From Rhopalosiphum padi (lineage: Eukaryota; Arthropoda; Insecta; Hemiptera; Aphididae), in NCBI RefSeq assembly GCF_020882245.1, contig NC_083599.1:41752748-41816747 (forward strand): DNA of 64,000 nt, written 5' to 3'. The notes beneath the pieces are model-generated. The model did no database searches. It was not told where the DNA came from and saw only the letters and a program-made list of their open reading frames with translations. Both the position numbers and the translations under genes were made by a program. Numbering within the stretch: the first letter of the stretch is position 1; the number at the start of each line of letters is the position of its first letter. Shown here one piece after another: positions 1 to 12,789 of the stretch.

Positions 1-1190
1 CTAATACTTGAAATCTCTCGAGCGCATACCACGCGTGGTCACTAATTTGCTCGACTTTGCTCGTGAACAATATATTTCTTTTGGACCAGCGTAGGCGTAC
101 ATATTATGCCGCGTGCCGCTGCGGGTATTGCGGCGGATTGGGCATCGTCGAATATCGAAATTGATCCTTCGGCCGTCCTCGTTTCGCATATATATTATCA
201 CGCGTGTGGGCCGTGTGGTATAATACCTCTCTGCAGTAGAACGCCATCTGCGCCATATCAATGTCATCGTCGGACGTCCGACATCGAGCGCCATCGCTGC
301 GGACTCGACGCTAATGACTTTCGTACGTCGAACAAACCGAGTGACCGCCGTGGTCGTCGTGTGGTAACTCGTTTGCGGTATGTCACGATATAATATATCG
401 TACAATAATATTAATCGCGTATAACAGGCATTCGTCACACGCCTATAACGCGCGTCTTGGCGTAAAACAAAACACCCGCCGCCGCTAATACCCAATAACG
501 TAATCCGAGATAATGTGTCGTGCGACGAGTGCGCGAGTGTGTGAAGAAAAACACCGTATTACGAGCCTATTATTATTATTATTAATAATATGCCTATACT
601 GCGCTGTGGCTCGGCGGCGTGCGCTGCATGTGCACCGCGTTGCGTTCGGATTAAAGCCGACGACGACTGCTTGCGCGCGCGTGCGAGTGCGCGTGACGGC
701 GGCGGTATTGCCGCAGGAATCGCGCGCGCGTCCGATGGATTTATAACGTGTACGATAAATGTGTGTGCGCCGGACGGACTTTGCCGCCGCAGCGCGCCCG
801 CCGCCGCGGCGAAGACGCGCGGCCTCGTGTCGCGTCGTACATAAGCCGATTTATTTGCGCAGATTATTCGCGCGCGCGTGTGCGTGTGCGCGCGGCTACG
901 TGCGCGCGCGTAATAAATCGGCACACGGCCACCGCCGCCGAAGACAACATCGGACGCGAAAATTATCGCCAGATAAAAACGAGTTCTCGGTCGGTCGGCA
1001 GCGCGCGATCCTCTCGTTTTATTTATTATATATTATTATATTTTATTTTCCTCTTTTTCCGTTTCGTCGTCGTCGTCGTTGTCGTCGTTTGTTTTATTTG
1101 TTCCCCTCCGCGCGCGCCGTCCTCCGTTCTTGTATACGATCATCGCCTCTTCCAGTCCCTATCTTGACGCGCGCGCACACATAATATAAT
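1..1190. other. CpG-rich block without a gene call
   Basis: The block has many CG dinucleotides, alternating GCGCGC/GTGTGC purine-pyrimidine runs (about 676-735 and 868-912) and CGTCGTCGTC triplets near 1065-1090. Open frames here run on both strands with no recognisable domain, as expected from CpG-rich DNA lacking stop codons. It could be a promoter or enhancer island, or an exonic 5'UTR of an off-window gene. No TATA or donor stands out. Confidence 0.45.
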
Positions 1191-1255
1191 TCTATATAAT
1201 ATTATTATTGTACAATAATAATAATAATAATAATAATGATATTGTCGTATACATA

Positions 1256-1915
1256 CAGGGTGATTCGCCAACCATATAATGTTCACTCCCGTTTTTCTTT
1301 AGTAATGCAATTGTGATTGCTTTATTTTTTTTGTACTTTTTAAGGGCGTCTTGTGGCTAAATAGACTTTTTCCGTCTTCAAATCAAAACCCATTTTTTAG
1401 GGTAAAGTTTTAGGGTTTATCGTTTTTTGGGAAACGACGAGGTACCTTGTTCAAAATTCAATCGAATAGTCATTGAAACGTTTTAATGTTTATACTACGG
1501 ATAATAGTCGTAAAAACTACATTATTAAAGTATAAAATAGGTAGTTATAATATTAATTATTAATATTGATTTATTTTCTATAATATTCTTGAATCGTGTT
1601 GATAGATTACTATTAAAATTATCAAAATACCATAGCCACTCGTTTTATCTTCCGAACTCATTATCGTAGACGTATTTTCCTTAGTACACAAAGTAAAAAA
1701 TTCAATTTTTTGTTAGAGTTTTGACCCAATGTTTTCAGAAAATTATCCACTAAATAATTTACAGTATAAAAAGGTAGTTGTTATTTGAAAAACAGAAATC
1801 TCAAGCATTTGAGAATATTGTCTTTAGTTTATTTAAAAAATTGAAAAAAATTTTATTTTTATAAACTTTATTATTAGAGAAAAATGGGGATGAGCTTGCT
1901 TGGTGAGTCACTCTG
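1256..1915. mobile_element. Nonautonomous TIR element, TA target duplication (CAGGGTGATTC family)
   Basis: The left end reads CAGGGTGATTCGCCAACC. The right end, reverse-complemented, reads CAGAGTGACTCACCAAGC. Similarity continues inward for about 50 bases (both arms carry a version of CCCNTTTTTCTNTANTAAT). TA flanks both ends (1254-1255 and 1916-1917), as in the Tc1/mariner superfamily. The 660-bp interior is AT-rich with no transposase frame, so it is a MITE-like passive element. A second member of the family lies at 37135-37940. Confidence 0.8.
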
Positions 1916-1917
1916 TA

Positions 1918-4352
1918 TATTATATGCTACACGTGTGTTCCGTATGCGTGTCGTGGTCGTCTGCTGACTTAAATTTATACGTACTACCTTAGTGCACGAG
2001 TAAATATAGTGTGTGGTACACATATATACCTTATAAAGGTATTTAGCAAATATATATTATGTATATCGTTATATGAGTTTGACTTGCGCCAGTGTATATA
2101 ATATATATCAGTATAAAAATAAATAAATTACGATTAATAAAAGAAATAAAAAGGAAAAAAACCAAACCGTTTTGTATGTATTATATAATGTACACGTATA
2201 TGATATATATAGGCACCTTCATAATAAATTATGTATATAATGTACACATAAGTATGTGAAAATGTATATGTACGACAAATACAATTAATTATCGATTTCG
2301 ACCGACTTGCATACTATTATATAATAATATATATTATGCGTATGGCTATAGTACTCAAGTGCGTCCGCAGAAATTATTTGAGGGAGCAAACAGTGTTCTA
2401 TTTTCGTAATATAATTTGTATTTTTTAAATATTATGATTTTTTTTTTTTTTAATTTTATAATAATAATAATTCTACTTGATATGTTTTATTTGTATACTT
2501 GAATTGTTTATTACTCAACTAAAATATACACTGCCCAGGAAACGCAATCATTTAGTTCTTGCTATCTGTACCTCATCTTTCCTGATTTTAACTTATTCAT
2601 TGACAAAAAAAAAAATGTTCATAAACTGAATATCAATTTGTATATTATTAATATGATATTTATAATAATATATATTAGAGAAATTACAACAAATTTAGGC
2701 CTTAGAACTGTATGCGTAAATATTATAACGTTATACAGATTTGATCGTAAGGGTTGACGGTTTTTTTTTTGTGGTGAAAGCGGGGTATACAAGTATATCG
2801 ATAACGTTTTATTATACCACCGAATATCCTTCCTACCATCTACACCTATATACAAGTCGTAATATAGTGCAACATCGAGTATTCGTGTCGTCAAGTTTTC
2901 CGGGTATACGTTACGATGATGATATTTTATAATAGATTGCGACCCGCTTTCGATCACGAATCCTATAGCTGGCGCTGTGTCACGTACGATATGAGCGCGA
3001 GTTTTAGATTATAATTTCAAGAATATTTCGAGATTCGAACAATATTTAATTATATAATGTAGGTACCTAGTACCTATCTATTGATATGGATAGTATAGGC
3101 TTGCGACATGCAATGCGCAAAAACACTCCGAATACAATACAATAGATGTTGCTTTTATATCATTCGTTATTCGCACCGGTAGTATGCGTCGCGTAATACC
3201 TATATATATAACACATACATTCTTATATTGAGTGGTGGATGATGACGATGACGAGGTCTGATCCCCCTTCGATGTCTTTTCACCATTTTTACCCTACAGT
3301 TCCACCTATATACAGTTGAAACGGTATCCACGGCAACGATTGTCACGGCCATTGGACACACACAAGTACAGTTTTCCACGCGGATCACTCCGAGTACTAT
3401 AATATGCAATACATTGTGTTATGTTGTTCAGTAACAAAATACATAGAAACTCGTATCTTTGTCGCAAATAATCGTGTATAATACTCGACTTATATAGTTT
3501 CCCCGAAATACATTTTATCGTCGAAATTCAAAACTTAACGTCATATTATTAATAACCATCTTTTCCGCTTTTCGATGTAGACAGATATTAGATATATTAC
3601 ACCCAGATGGATTTAAAGGCTGTTTACACCTATGAAACCTTATAATATAGAATGTGATTATAAAATTAATTTATCCGTCCACCGATATTATTAAATGCTA
3701 CCCACAGAGAATCAATATTAAGCACTACTACGTAGTAGCAGTGTAACGTATCTCTGTTTTTGTAGTTCTACAGGAGGATTTTTTATTTAAAAAAATATAT
3801 TTAACTAATCAAATAGTACATATGCATATTATTTAATTTGAATATTTTGTTCGAAAAATAAAATTTAAAGTTTTATATTTAGTGAAATGATATACCTAAT
3901 CGAAAATGTATTACTTTATAAACTATAGCTTTTTTAATTGAATAATATATAGGACATGCGTGCACGATAATATCGTATAATAATATAATTCTGTTGGACG
4001 TGATTCTACAAATAATTATATAAACGATGTTAACCTACAACTACTGTCAAATGTCTACTAATTCTAAACCGGAAGACTGCGCGTATTAGGTAACACAAAG
4101 AGGTAAATAGGTGTAGGTGGTTACCGCGGGATGCTTATAATAATATAGTTATTACAACGGAGTATCAGTTATGTCAATAATATTGTTTTGGCGTCATTTC
4201 CGCAGTGACTACATCATATACCTAACTATCTGTATAATATACAAGAAAAAGGATTTTATAGGCGTCAGCAGTTGTACGACAACTTTTAACATTTCACTTG
4301 ATATCACTGGTAAAAAAAAACGATGTGTCCACTTATTACCATGGTAGATATC
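1918..4352. other. AT-rich noncoding stretch
   Basis: The sequence is mainly TA/TTA-rich. Short frames at 2.6-2.95 kb and 3.2-3.4 kb show no domain or splice support. TAGGTACCTAGTACCTA near 3060 is the word common across the window. No gene is seen. Confidence 0.6.
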
Positions 4353-4639
4353 TAGTGTCACCTCCCCTACGGACACCTTTTAAAAATCAGTCATTTCAAA
4401 ATAGGTAACGTCTTTGTGGGGAAAGAGAACATTTTCACTATGCTATATAAGTAAACCATCAAATACAAAACAGTCTAAGTAACGGGTATTTAAAAAAAAT
4501 TGTATACATTGTCCCCGACGATTGGCATAATGAGACAAAAAAAAAGTCTCACACTGCAAATTGAGCACTCTCCCCCCCCCCGAATAGCGTACTAAATTTC
4601 AGCGATGGGAAGAGTGTTCGCTATTTAAAGGATTCACGT
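4353..4639. mobile_element. Short pogo/Tigger-like nonautonomous element
   Basis: The left end TAGTGTCACCTCCCCTACGG and the reverse complement of the right end (ACGTGAATCCTTTAAATAGC) both align to the pogo-type terminus CAGTGAAACCTCNNNATAACGGACAC. Each continues into GGACAC or GAACAC. The interior of about 240 bases is noncoding and includes a C10 run and a small GAGAC...GTCTC hairpin around A9. The exact edges and the TA duplication are uncertain by 1-2 bases. Confidence 0.6.
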
Positions 4640-4900
4640 ATATACATTTTTAAAAAAAATAACGTAAACATTTCGGTCGATAACTAACAGTACCTACGTA
4701 GCCGGCTACTTCAGAGGAGACGAAATTGAGATGTAGTTTGCAGAGGTGAGCTTTAATATGATTTGTCTACGTAGATCGCGCTCTTATACGCGTATCCCAC
4801 GAACTCGCGACTAAGTACATGTATAATGTTTTAGCCTAATTTATAGCTTACGATGTTACGAGCGCGCAAAGCGTGATAAACATATTATGATAATGCACCA
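4640..4900. other. Short noncoding stretch before the second CpG-rich block
   Basis: This is a mixed-composition transition with rising CpG content. No frame, repeat terminus or splice signal is supported. Confidence 0.5.
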
Positions 4901-4984
4901 TCGCGACGAGTGTATATATGACACTGCGCAATAATATTATTATAATATAAACTCGAACGACATTTTCGCCGCGGAGAAACCGAG

Positions 4985-5009
4985 TCTCTCTCTCTCTCTC
5001 TCTCTCTCT
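4985..5009. repeat. (TC)n microsatellite
   Basis: This is an uninterrupted TC dinucleotide run of about 25 bases at the start of a CpG-rich block. Read as GA on the other strand, it is the kind of site GAGA factors bind in insects. Confidence 0.95.
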
Positions 5010-5201
5010 GTCGTGCGCACGAGTGTGACAAATCCTGCGCCGCACGTCGCATCACATCGTCATTATTATCATATATTATATATAGGTAGGTATATATACA
5101 GGAACTCGGGCGTAAGTGCAGCGACGGGAATAGGGCGATGTCCTCCCGCGGGTACTCGCGCAAAGTCCCGTACATTATATTATTATTGTCGCTGTCGTTG
5201 T

Positions 5202-5205
<4 letters not shown>

Positions 5206-5249
<44 letters not shown>

Positions 5250-5261
5250 CGATGACGACGA
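5206..5261. repeat. (GAC)n trinucleotide repeat
   Basis: GAC is repeated about 18 times with two GAT interruptions near the 3' end. The surrounding frames are not convincingly coding. Confidence 0.93.
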
Positions 5262-5437
5262 GTGAGTGTGCGGCGGCGGAGGTCGTATTTACTAGAGCGC
5301 GACCGGGAGCTGAGTGAGAATATATAGCGCGCGGAGAAACGCGACACCGGACGACGAAAAACTATACGAGCAAGACGAGCACGGCAACTACTAATACGCC
5401 GCTCTCGCGCGTCACACTGTGCGCTGAGCAGTGCATG

Positions 5438-5439
<2 letters not shown>

Positions 5440-5471
<32 letters not shown>
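5440..5471. repeat. (TTA)n trinucleotide repeat
   Basis: This is a pure TTA run of about ten units, typical of many in this window. Confidence 0.93.
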
Positions 5472-5473
<2 letters not shown>

Positions 5474-5886
5474 CCAGTGCGTGTCTGTGGTGGTGGTGGC
5501 GGATGGGGCGGGGAGGAAGTGACGGGCTAATGACGCAGGGGAAGCGTTTCCAATCGAATTAACGTCGAGTCCGCCGACCGCATATTCACAGTCCACCCCT
5601 CCTCACTCCACCACGGGATTGAAAACCGCGACGACTCCACCTCGCCCACCCATTTCGCACACCCTTCCGTGTATTATTATTATATCGTCATCATAACGCC
5701 CCTGCGGTGTACGCGACAACAATAATAATATTACTGTGCGATTTACTTAACATCAACCGACATTGTAATATATTATAAATACGTACATAATATATATTAT
5801 TATAGAAAGCGCGTCGAATGGTTAGCGTTGTTGTTTCGATGTGTATAAGCATATGATATACGAACGCCACAACGTATTGTTATATA

Positions 5887-5925
5887 CATTGAAACCTCTC
5901 CTTAACGGACACTCCCCCCCCCCAA
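5887..5925 (+). mobile_element. Single pogo/Tigger-like terminus
   Basis: CATTGAAACCTCTCCTTAAC followed by GGACAC closely matches the pogo-type end, is preceded by TA, and runs into a C10 tract. No matching opposite end is found downstream, so this is a solo or decayed end. It resembles the termini at 4353-4639. Confidence 0.5.
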
Positions 5926-7121
5926 AGGCGAAGAAAATTTCACCGACCGACTGGTATTCCTGCGGTATTTAGACACATAATAAACTGCACTCGAATTAGA
6001 CTTAACGGTCGGGCGCTATTACTATATGTAATATATGTAACGCGCGCGAAGACAAGTCATCGCGAGTTCGAGTCATCCGCGCGTACGAGGTACCGCCTAT
6101 ATAATAACATTATTAGGCGCAAGCAGATCCAAAAGCATAATATGAGAGAACAACCATGATCATGTACTATGGGTTATCAACGTACGTGTTTCAAATGCTT
6201 GTCCTGAACAATTTGGTAAATGCCACTTACCACATCTGTGCACTAGACCTTTGATATAATATTTTGATAATAAATATTATTTGCACAGCAGACAACCATA
6301 GATAACCGACTCGAATTATTCGTCTCTGTTGCACGGCCACCGTTTGTCACATTTACGTGGATTCTTTTAAGTGGTTCTTAATCGCGTGAAACGGTTTTTA
6401 CTATGTTGTATGTTAGTAAGATGAAGAAAATGCACGAGGGTAAAGCGTCCTCTCAAAGGGAAGGAAATAGATTATGTCAAACCCGAGTATATTAGGCAAT
6501 AAGTTACCTATAGGGCTATAGATATACCTAGTACAGACACGAGACGTGTGATTTATCACTATCGTAACAGCAGTTATTAATTACGTATTATAACCATCAT
6601 TATACATATTATTAAAGTTTAATGTTTTTCGACTGCCGCTGATATATTTCGTCTGGAAAGAATTGAAAACCGTTGATCTTCGACGGTAATCGCTTTAAAA
6701 ATATATTTATGTTCTAACGAGTCTCGACCGTCAGAGATTAACGTAATATGGTCAGTGATGTAATATAATTACATTACATTTTATTATTATTATGCAACGT
6801 GACACAACCACGGTGATGCAGTTACCACGATTATCGCGCTGTCGTCTCATCGCGAATTACAATAACGCACCAAACGTGTAATACACCAATATTGTACATA
6901 TTGCACACAACGACATTTAGAACTATGACACAATGGTCACTATATGGTCGAGTGGAATTCGAGGGCAAGGGCGAATTGTTTATTAATAATATTATATAGT
7001 GTTGCCAAATGCGTCTTGAGATGGTATAAAATGCACTATATACAGTGAACTATAGGTTGTAGTTCATCGCACTCGTCTCGTCCGCGAAACATAATATATT
7101 ACAATTCATAACAATTAATAA
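5926..7121. other. Noncoding stretch
   Basis: The GC content is mixed with scattered CpG near 6.0-6.1 kb, otherwise AT-rich. No frame, RNA gene or repeat is clearly supported. Confidence 0.55.
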
Positions 7122-7373
7122 TTATAATAATATACAAACGTGATTTTCGTTAGACTTTTCTGTTTTATGCGAACCACTGGAACAAATGAAAAGTGCGTAC
7201 ATTAAATCTGCGTTGACACACATGGGCGGACTTTTTTTTAAATTCTCAATATGCTCAAAGTAGTTTTTATGCAAGATCGAACTGCCTGGATTTCTAAAAT
7301 TAAACATTTTTTCCATCACATGCAAACACATTACTAATGCGGTTTTTTCATCAATTCTGCAGCCCAACTGCAA
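7122..7373 (-). pseudogene. Possible transposase-like protein remnant
   Basis: The minus-strand frame has protein-like composition, unlike the poly-Tyr/Ile chance frames nearby. It contains DEKTALVMCLHVMEKMF, NPGSSILHKNYFEHIENL and CVNADLMYALFICSS. The pattern of conserved-looking helices reminds me of C-terminal parts of P-element/THAP9-like transposase genes common in aphids, but I cannot confirm this. It is preceded by a stop (TAG) just upstream and possible TTGCAG or CTGCAG acceptors. It could therefore be a terminal exon or a truncated copy. No ATG starts it. Confidence 0.35.
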
Positions 7374-7379
7374 GTACTA

Positions 7380-9385
7380 TTTCGCCCTTTATTGTGTACC
7401 TTAATTCAAAAGTACGAAACTTCAAAAAAAAATCTCTCCGGAAAACCATCGTATGTTTTTACATTTGAGTATAAAATATTCCTTACAACTTTATCCAAAA
7501 AATAATATACAGTGATATGAAACAATATTGATTATTGCGGTCCGTTGTGGCTATCAAATCTTCCATGTTATTGCGTACACAATAGTGATGCATTGTTTGT
7601 ATATATTTCGAGAGAGTAATGTATACCTAAACTATGTACAGCGATATACCTACAGATAATTTTGACGTGTTAACGCAATCAGCTCTGCAGTGTTTAACGT
7701 CGGCTATCGGTCGAAACGAAAAATAAACATTATCTCAAGCCTATACCAAATAGAATAATGTTTAGCAAAAACAGTATGCGTAATCGACAATAACAATAAT
7801 ATATTAAAGTGCTGTACGCTAAACACTGTTATTGTATATATAACATAATACATTGACGTTTTACTAGTAATTATTAGCAGCTGCACAATTCCGATCTGCG
7901 ATACCATATATAATGTAACTGGACCGTTCGACCGGGCTAAAAATATATAAAGACGAATGTTTACCTCTAAACGAATTTTTCAGTTCTACTACGTCGCGCA
8001 GACCATACGATTTAATTTTCATTATTTTTTTCATAGACATATATACAATATACATCACAGACGGTTTAACGATCGTACAAATCACTAAAAATGCGGAAAA
8101 AAAACAAACAAACATAGTAATGTCTTAGTAAGTACCTATACTAGCCTGCTGATCGTACATAAACGCGCATGATGCGGACGTGCGTTGTTCGTCATTACCG
8201 CCTATATAAGACTTAAGAACCGCACGGAAATTAACAATGAATGGCACAGTATACGTCCGTGCTGCTCAGTTTTGAATCCACGAAAAATAAACTGGTTTTT
8301 CATAATTTTTTTCGATTTTGTCACACACACACACACACACACACTATATGACCAACAATATTATTATATTGATAATGAATATACATATACACACCCGCGT
8401 GTACGATGCACACACGTTATAATGACCGGTTATTGCGTGCACATGCAAAATAATATACCCGATACCTGTGCGTGTGTACTGTACATATATAGTTGTGTGC
8501 AGACAATACCGTTTTTTACTCGCTCCGAGTCGGTGTATTATTTAACATAATATTATGTATAGGCATATAATATATCGGTCGATATCCGCGACTACGAAAT
8601 TTCGCGAGTATTTTTTCGAATTCATTACATAATAGGTAATATAGACCACGCATGACCATCCTCAGATTCACTATCGAATAAATGTTGAATTATATTACGT
8701 AATATCAATAGGAAGATATTTTGGTCGATTACCCTTGGTGGTTTTTTTTTTTTTTTACAGCACCCAGAAAAATATCCTAATTACAAAACGTCTACTTTTT
8801 GATATAATATATACTCGTATTAGTTCTATTATATTAATAGTTCAGTTTCATTTTTCAATGTTTTCGGCGTATTTAATTATAGTTTTTATTTCACTCTGAA
8901 ACTAACAAACTTGTAAATAGCTACTACATATATGTAATATTATATGAAAACATTTAAATATTACATATATAACATTTCGTTGTAAAAACGAATAATTGTT
9001 TATGACTAGATAATTAAATGAATTTTAAATTATGATATAAGCAGCAATTAAAAATACTATTATGTGCAATTAATGTTGAAAAAACACAAAACCCTTGTGA
9101 ACGACTGTTTTGATAAATGTACATACATATATTATTAAAAAATATAACTGTTAAGCTTTATGGTTTTATATGTATTTCAATGTGCACATTTTTCAATGTT
9201 AAAAATTCTACTCCCTCCCTGCCAGTCAATAAATACTAAATAGGCATCCAGAAAAGGCTGCAACATAACTTAACTTTATATTATAATTACTGTTTAACAC
9301 ACGTCTTACACAGTTACATATTTATCGCATTGCAACGTCTTATCAGCGTCATATTAAGATTTTGTTTTTTTTTCTCTTTTCGCAG
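7380..9385. other. AT-rich noncoding stretch upstream of the coding exon
   Basis: It has a (CA)n microsatellite at 8322-8344, a T15 run near 8742 and otherwise short chance frames. It is probably intronic if the gene begins off-window, or 5' flank if the ATG at 9387 is the start. Confidence 0.5.
8322..8344. repeat. (CA)n microsatellite
   Basis: This is an uninterrupted CA run of about 23 bases, without coding significance. Confidence 0.93.
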
Positions 9386-9569
9386 CATGTCCGGCAGCCG
9401 GAGTCCAACGGGAATGGGTGACGGATGCGATAAGATGGTCGGTGGCCCGCCGTCTAACTTAGACTCCAGTTCGTCCGAATCTATAGACGGCGACAACATG
9501 AAGTCGCACATACATATGCTGCACAAACCCAGCGCGATATCGTTCGGGCACTCGATGATCACAAGCCAG
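9386..9569 (+). CDS. Penultimate coding exon of a low-complexity (putative transcription factor) protein
   Basis: The exon is preceded by a long pyrimidine tract ending in CGCAG and followed by CAG|GTAAAA, a good donor. It reads as one base (C, third position of a split codon) followed by ATG TCC GGC and 61 codons to a phase-0 end. The peptide is Ser/Gly/Asp-rich, with a run of Ser-Ser-Ser-Ser-Glu-Ser and a Met/His-rich end (KSHIHMLHKPS). No catalytic or DNA-binding domain is visible. The single base before the ATG suggests either a start codon right at the exon edge or, more likely, an internal exon whose previous codon ended in C (for example Ser or Asn), with earlier exons off-window. An Asn/Ser-Met junction just after the homeodomain is what I recall for LHX3/Lim3 proteins, so that is one weak hypothesis. 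Exon reality is well supported; family identity is not. Confidence 0.82.
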
Positions 9570-10957
9570 GTAAAAATCATATACAACATAATTATAACAA
9601 TATATATATATAATATTATAGAAAATGTGTTGTATAATAATTAATATAATACACTTCGTCGTCGTGCTCTGAATAATATAATAATATTATATTGTGTGGT
9701 AGTTAGTTGAATAGAAAAAAAAATACCCCGGAAATAAATGCCACTGATTGCAGACAATAGAACTTGTTATAATATTTATAAATTTAATTTTTAGTGTGTT
9801 ATACTATATAGTATAAATAGTCTCCATTATGTATAATGAATTAAATAACATTAAATATGATAATTTAAATAAATATTTAAAAAGTAAAAATAAAAACACA
9901 TTTTTAGTATTTCTGATGTCGAATAATATTATATTACCAAGTTTAAATTTCAAATCCAACATGGCAACATAATATATAGCTATATAGGTACTAATTTTTA
10001 AATACTAAAATACCCGTTTTAGTGAATATACATTTCAATAAATTGCATTTTATTACCTAATTATTGATGAAAATTGTGACATTTGGAATAGTTTGAGTTA
10101 ATTTAAAACAGTTCAATTAATTTTGTATTTTATATTGCTGGGAACCTATATTAGTTATACATTTATTTTATCTATAGGACTATAGTTGCTTATTGAAAAG
10201 ATTACAAAAACAAAATTAAAATTAAAGTTTCCTATAAAAAAATGTATTTAATAAAAATCTTGATTTATTAAGTAGTCCATAAAATTGTCTAAAACTACAA
10301 CTAAATTTCAACTAAAATCAATTATTCAAAGAATTCTAGGTACATTTTTCTGTGAGTTATTTTCCTTGGAATTTTTTCCCGCGATTCACTATATCTATAT
10401 ATTATACTACAGTGCGCGATTACTTTTCGTAAATTGTTCAAATGTTTAAATATATTTTAATAATCTACGGAAAATCTTGTATCGCCGCCGTGACGGTCTC
10501 GATAAAAAATAATACACCAATCCACGCGTTTAATGTTTATATGGTATATTATTATTTCGCGGTATAAATTTTGTTATGTTAATGATCGCTATGTAAATAT
10601 TGAAAATGACACACCAGCCGTGCCGTGTCGGATCGGCGTAAAAATAAAATATGATTAAAACAATAATGCAATGACGGTGCCGATGGTAAAATAAAAAGAA
10701 AAAAATCGTGACCGGAAACCGATGTGTTGGACGCTGCGCAGCTGTTTCCTTTTTGGCAAATACTGATCAGTTTGAACGATTGCCAATTATTATACACAAA
10801 TCGGTCGCGTGTGGCCTACAATACAACACTCGCGCGTGCAATACGATAATAATGACGACGACGATGATGATAATAATTATTATTACGTTAATAAATACAT
10901 AATAATATTATATTTTATTAGACGGCGAACAATCAAAACTCGGCACAGCGTATGATT

Positions 10958-10982
10958 CTATAATAATATTATATTATTATAG
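10958..10982. repeat. AT palindrome in intron
   Basis: CTATAATAATAT and ATATTATTATAG form 12-bp perfect arms around one T. Similar ATAATATTAT palindromic words recur throughout the window, so this is one example of a composition-level feature. Confidence 0.8.
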
Positions 10983-12656
10983 TTGGCCACGTGTATGTTT
11001 CCGGAGCAGCCGACGCGAATCGTACCTATAATATAATTTCACGATCGCAATCTATTTGTGCGCACTTAAACCGTACAACTGTAACCTGCTATAATAGGAA
11101 CCAAATGGGAAAACAAATTTCCGAAGAAAATTGTGCTCCCGTATAATTCTGATATTATATGCACGCGAAATACGAATACGAACGTTTTACGGTTGTTATT
11201 TCACATATGTAATTATTTTTATGACTCATAAAGATAGAATTTTACTACAAAAGCAAAAAAAATACCCGTTCGATCAAATAGAACTTAACTCCGCAACTCT
11301 ACACACTTATATAAAGTAAATGACCCACGCGCGCGTCGACTGACATAATATCATCGATCTAAAATCGTCAGCACTTTCTCATAATTACCACCAATTTTTT
11401 TTTCAAATTTTTAACTTAACCGGATAATTAATTAATATCTAATTATGCAATAACTACGAACTAATTTAATTGTCTGTTGAAATAACTTTTAATTTTGTAT
11501 TTAAAAATAATTCATATAAAGATAAAAATTCAAAATACACTTCAAATTGTTAATTTTAATTGTATTGTACATCAATTATTTCTGTGCACTCGTACATGAT
11601 TTTGTTTTAAATAAATTGCTCACTGCACTTATGTCTCGCTTGTTGTGTTTAGATAAGTACTTGCAACTTGCGTATAATTTATACCGAAAATCGTATATTT
11701 TACACTTGTCGATCGCGCAGTTCTATATATAAAATTAATTAAACATTTAAATGAATCCCTGCTGGAAAGTATGCGCGTATAAAATCAAGCCAAAAGTTTA
11801 GTACATTTATCTGTCGTCTAGCGTAATCATTATTAAAGGTCAATTCGATTTCGAAAGAGTTTTGCTATAAATGTGCTACAGGGTATATAAATGTATACAA
11901 TATTATTATAATGGGTAAGTAACGTCGTTGTACGAAACATATCTTTGGCTTTCATTCAGTATTAATCCCCATTTGATTGCAATCAAACAACTCACTTGTT
12001 AAATTTTTTTCCGGAATAGGTACCACATTACAAGACTGTAGTAGTGTCTGCCAACTTATTTTGGTCTTGGTTGAAATACTTTTAAATAAATAATAATTAT
12101 TATACAATACATTTGAACTATAAGTATATAATAAAATATATAATATATTATATTTTCCAAACGGTTTCCAATATTTTTTCATAAATTACTACTTGAAATA
12201 ATAAAATAAATCACTCCAATAGTACTTCTAAAATTATATTTTTAACAGATTTTTTTTTGAATAATCATTTCATAGTCAAATGTAAATTTTCTCAATGCAT
12301 ATTTTCAACAGGAATATTTGAGCATCATAACAATAATTATCAAATTTAAAAAATTTAATACGTAGTATATTATGGTAGGTAGATACTTAATAGTTGATAC
12401 CTAATAATCAATAATTTAAAATAAATATAATAGTTAATAGTATCTATATACAAATGTTAATGTTTAATCACAATAATAGTTTTCTTTGTATATATTATAA
12501 TATCTGTTGATTATAATTATTAGTTATTAAAAATATAATAATAATTCAATTAATTAATAACTTACGAGAATTAAGGGTATTTTTTTATGTTTTTAAATCG
12601 TTAAATAGTTTTTTAATCGCATTTTTGTAACTATTAATGATAATTCGATAAAATTA

Positions 12657-12660
<4 letters not shown>

Positions 12661-12689
<29 letters not shown>
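12661..12689. repeat. (TC)n microsatellite in intron
   Basis: This is an uninterrupted CT run of about 29 bases in otherwise AT-rich intron DNA. Confidence 0.95.
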
Positions 12690-12694
<5 letters not shown>

Positions 12695-12789
12695 ATTCAC
12701 TTATTTGAACATATTGTGTAATGAAAAATATTTAAAATTTTAATAAAAAAAGGTATTTAAAGGCATTTCTACGAATCATTTTCGAGGAC

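Larger units (their letters stand above)
4900..5720. other. CpG-rich block with microsatellites, possible promoter or enhancer island
   Basis: GC rises clearly over the flanks. The block carries (TC)n at 4985-5009, (GAC)n at 5206-5261 and (TTA)n at 5440-5471. A TATATA at about 5321 sits upstream of CpG-rich sequence, and GTGAGT near 5260 could act as a donor. A first noncoding exon of the gene at 9.4 kb is conceivable, but nothing here proves transcription. Confidence 0.35.

Noticed and set aside
1..495. 164-codon minus-strand open frame
   Set aside because: CpG-rich DNA with few stops; Arg/Thr/Tyr-rich, no domain, no splice context, and competing frames on the other strand.
5318..5360. TATA box and transcription start for the gene
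   Set aside because: TATATA is everywhere in this sequence; no initiator or donor convincingly links it to the exon at 9386.
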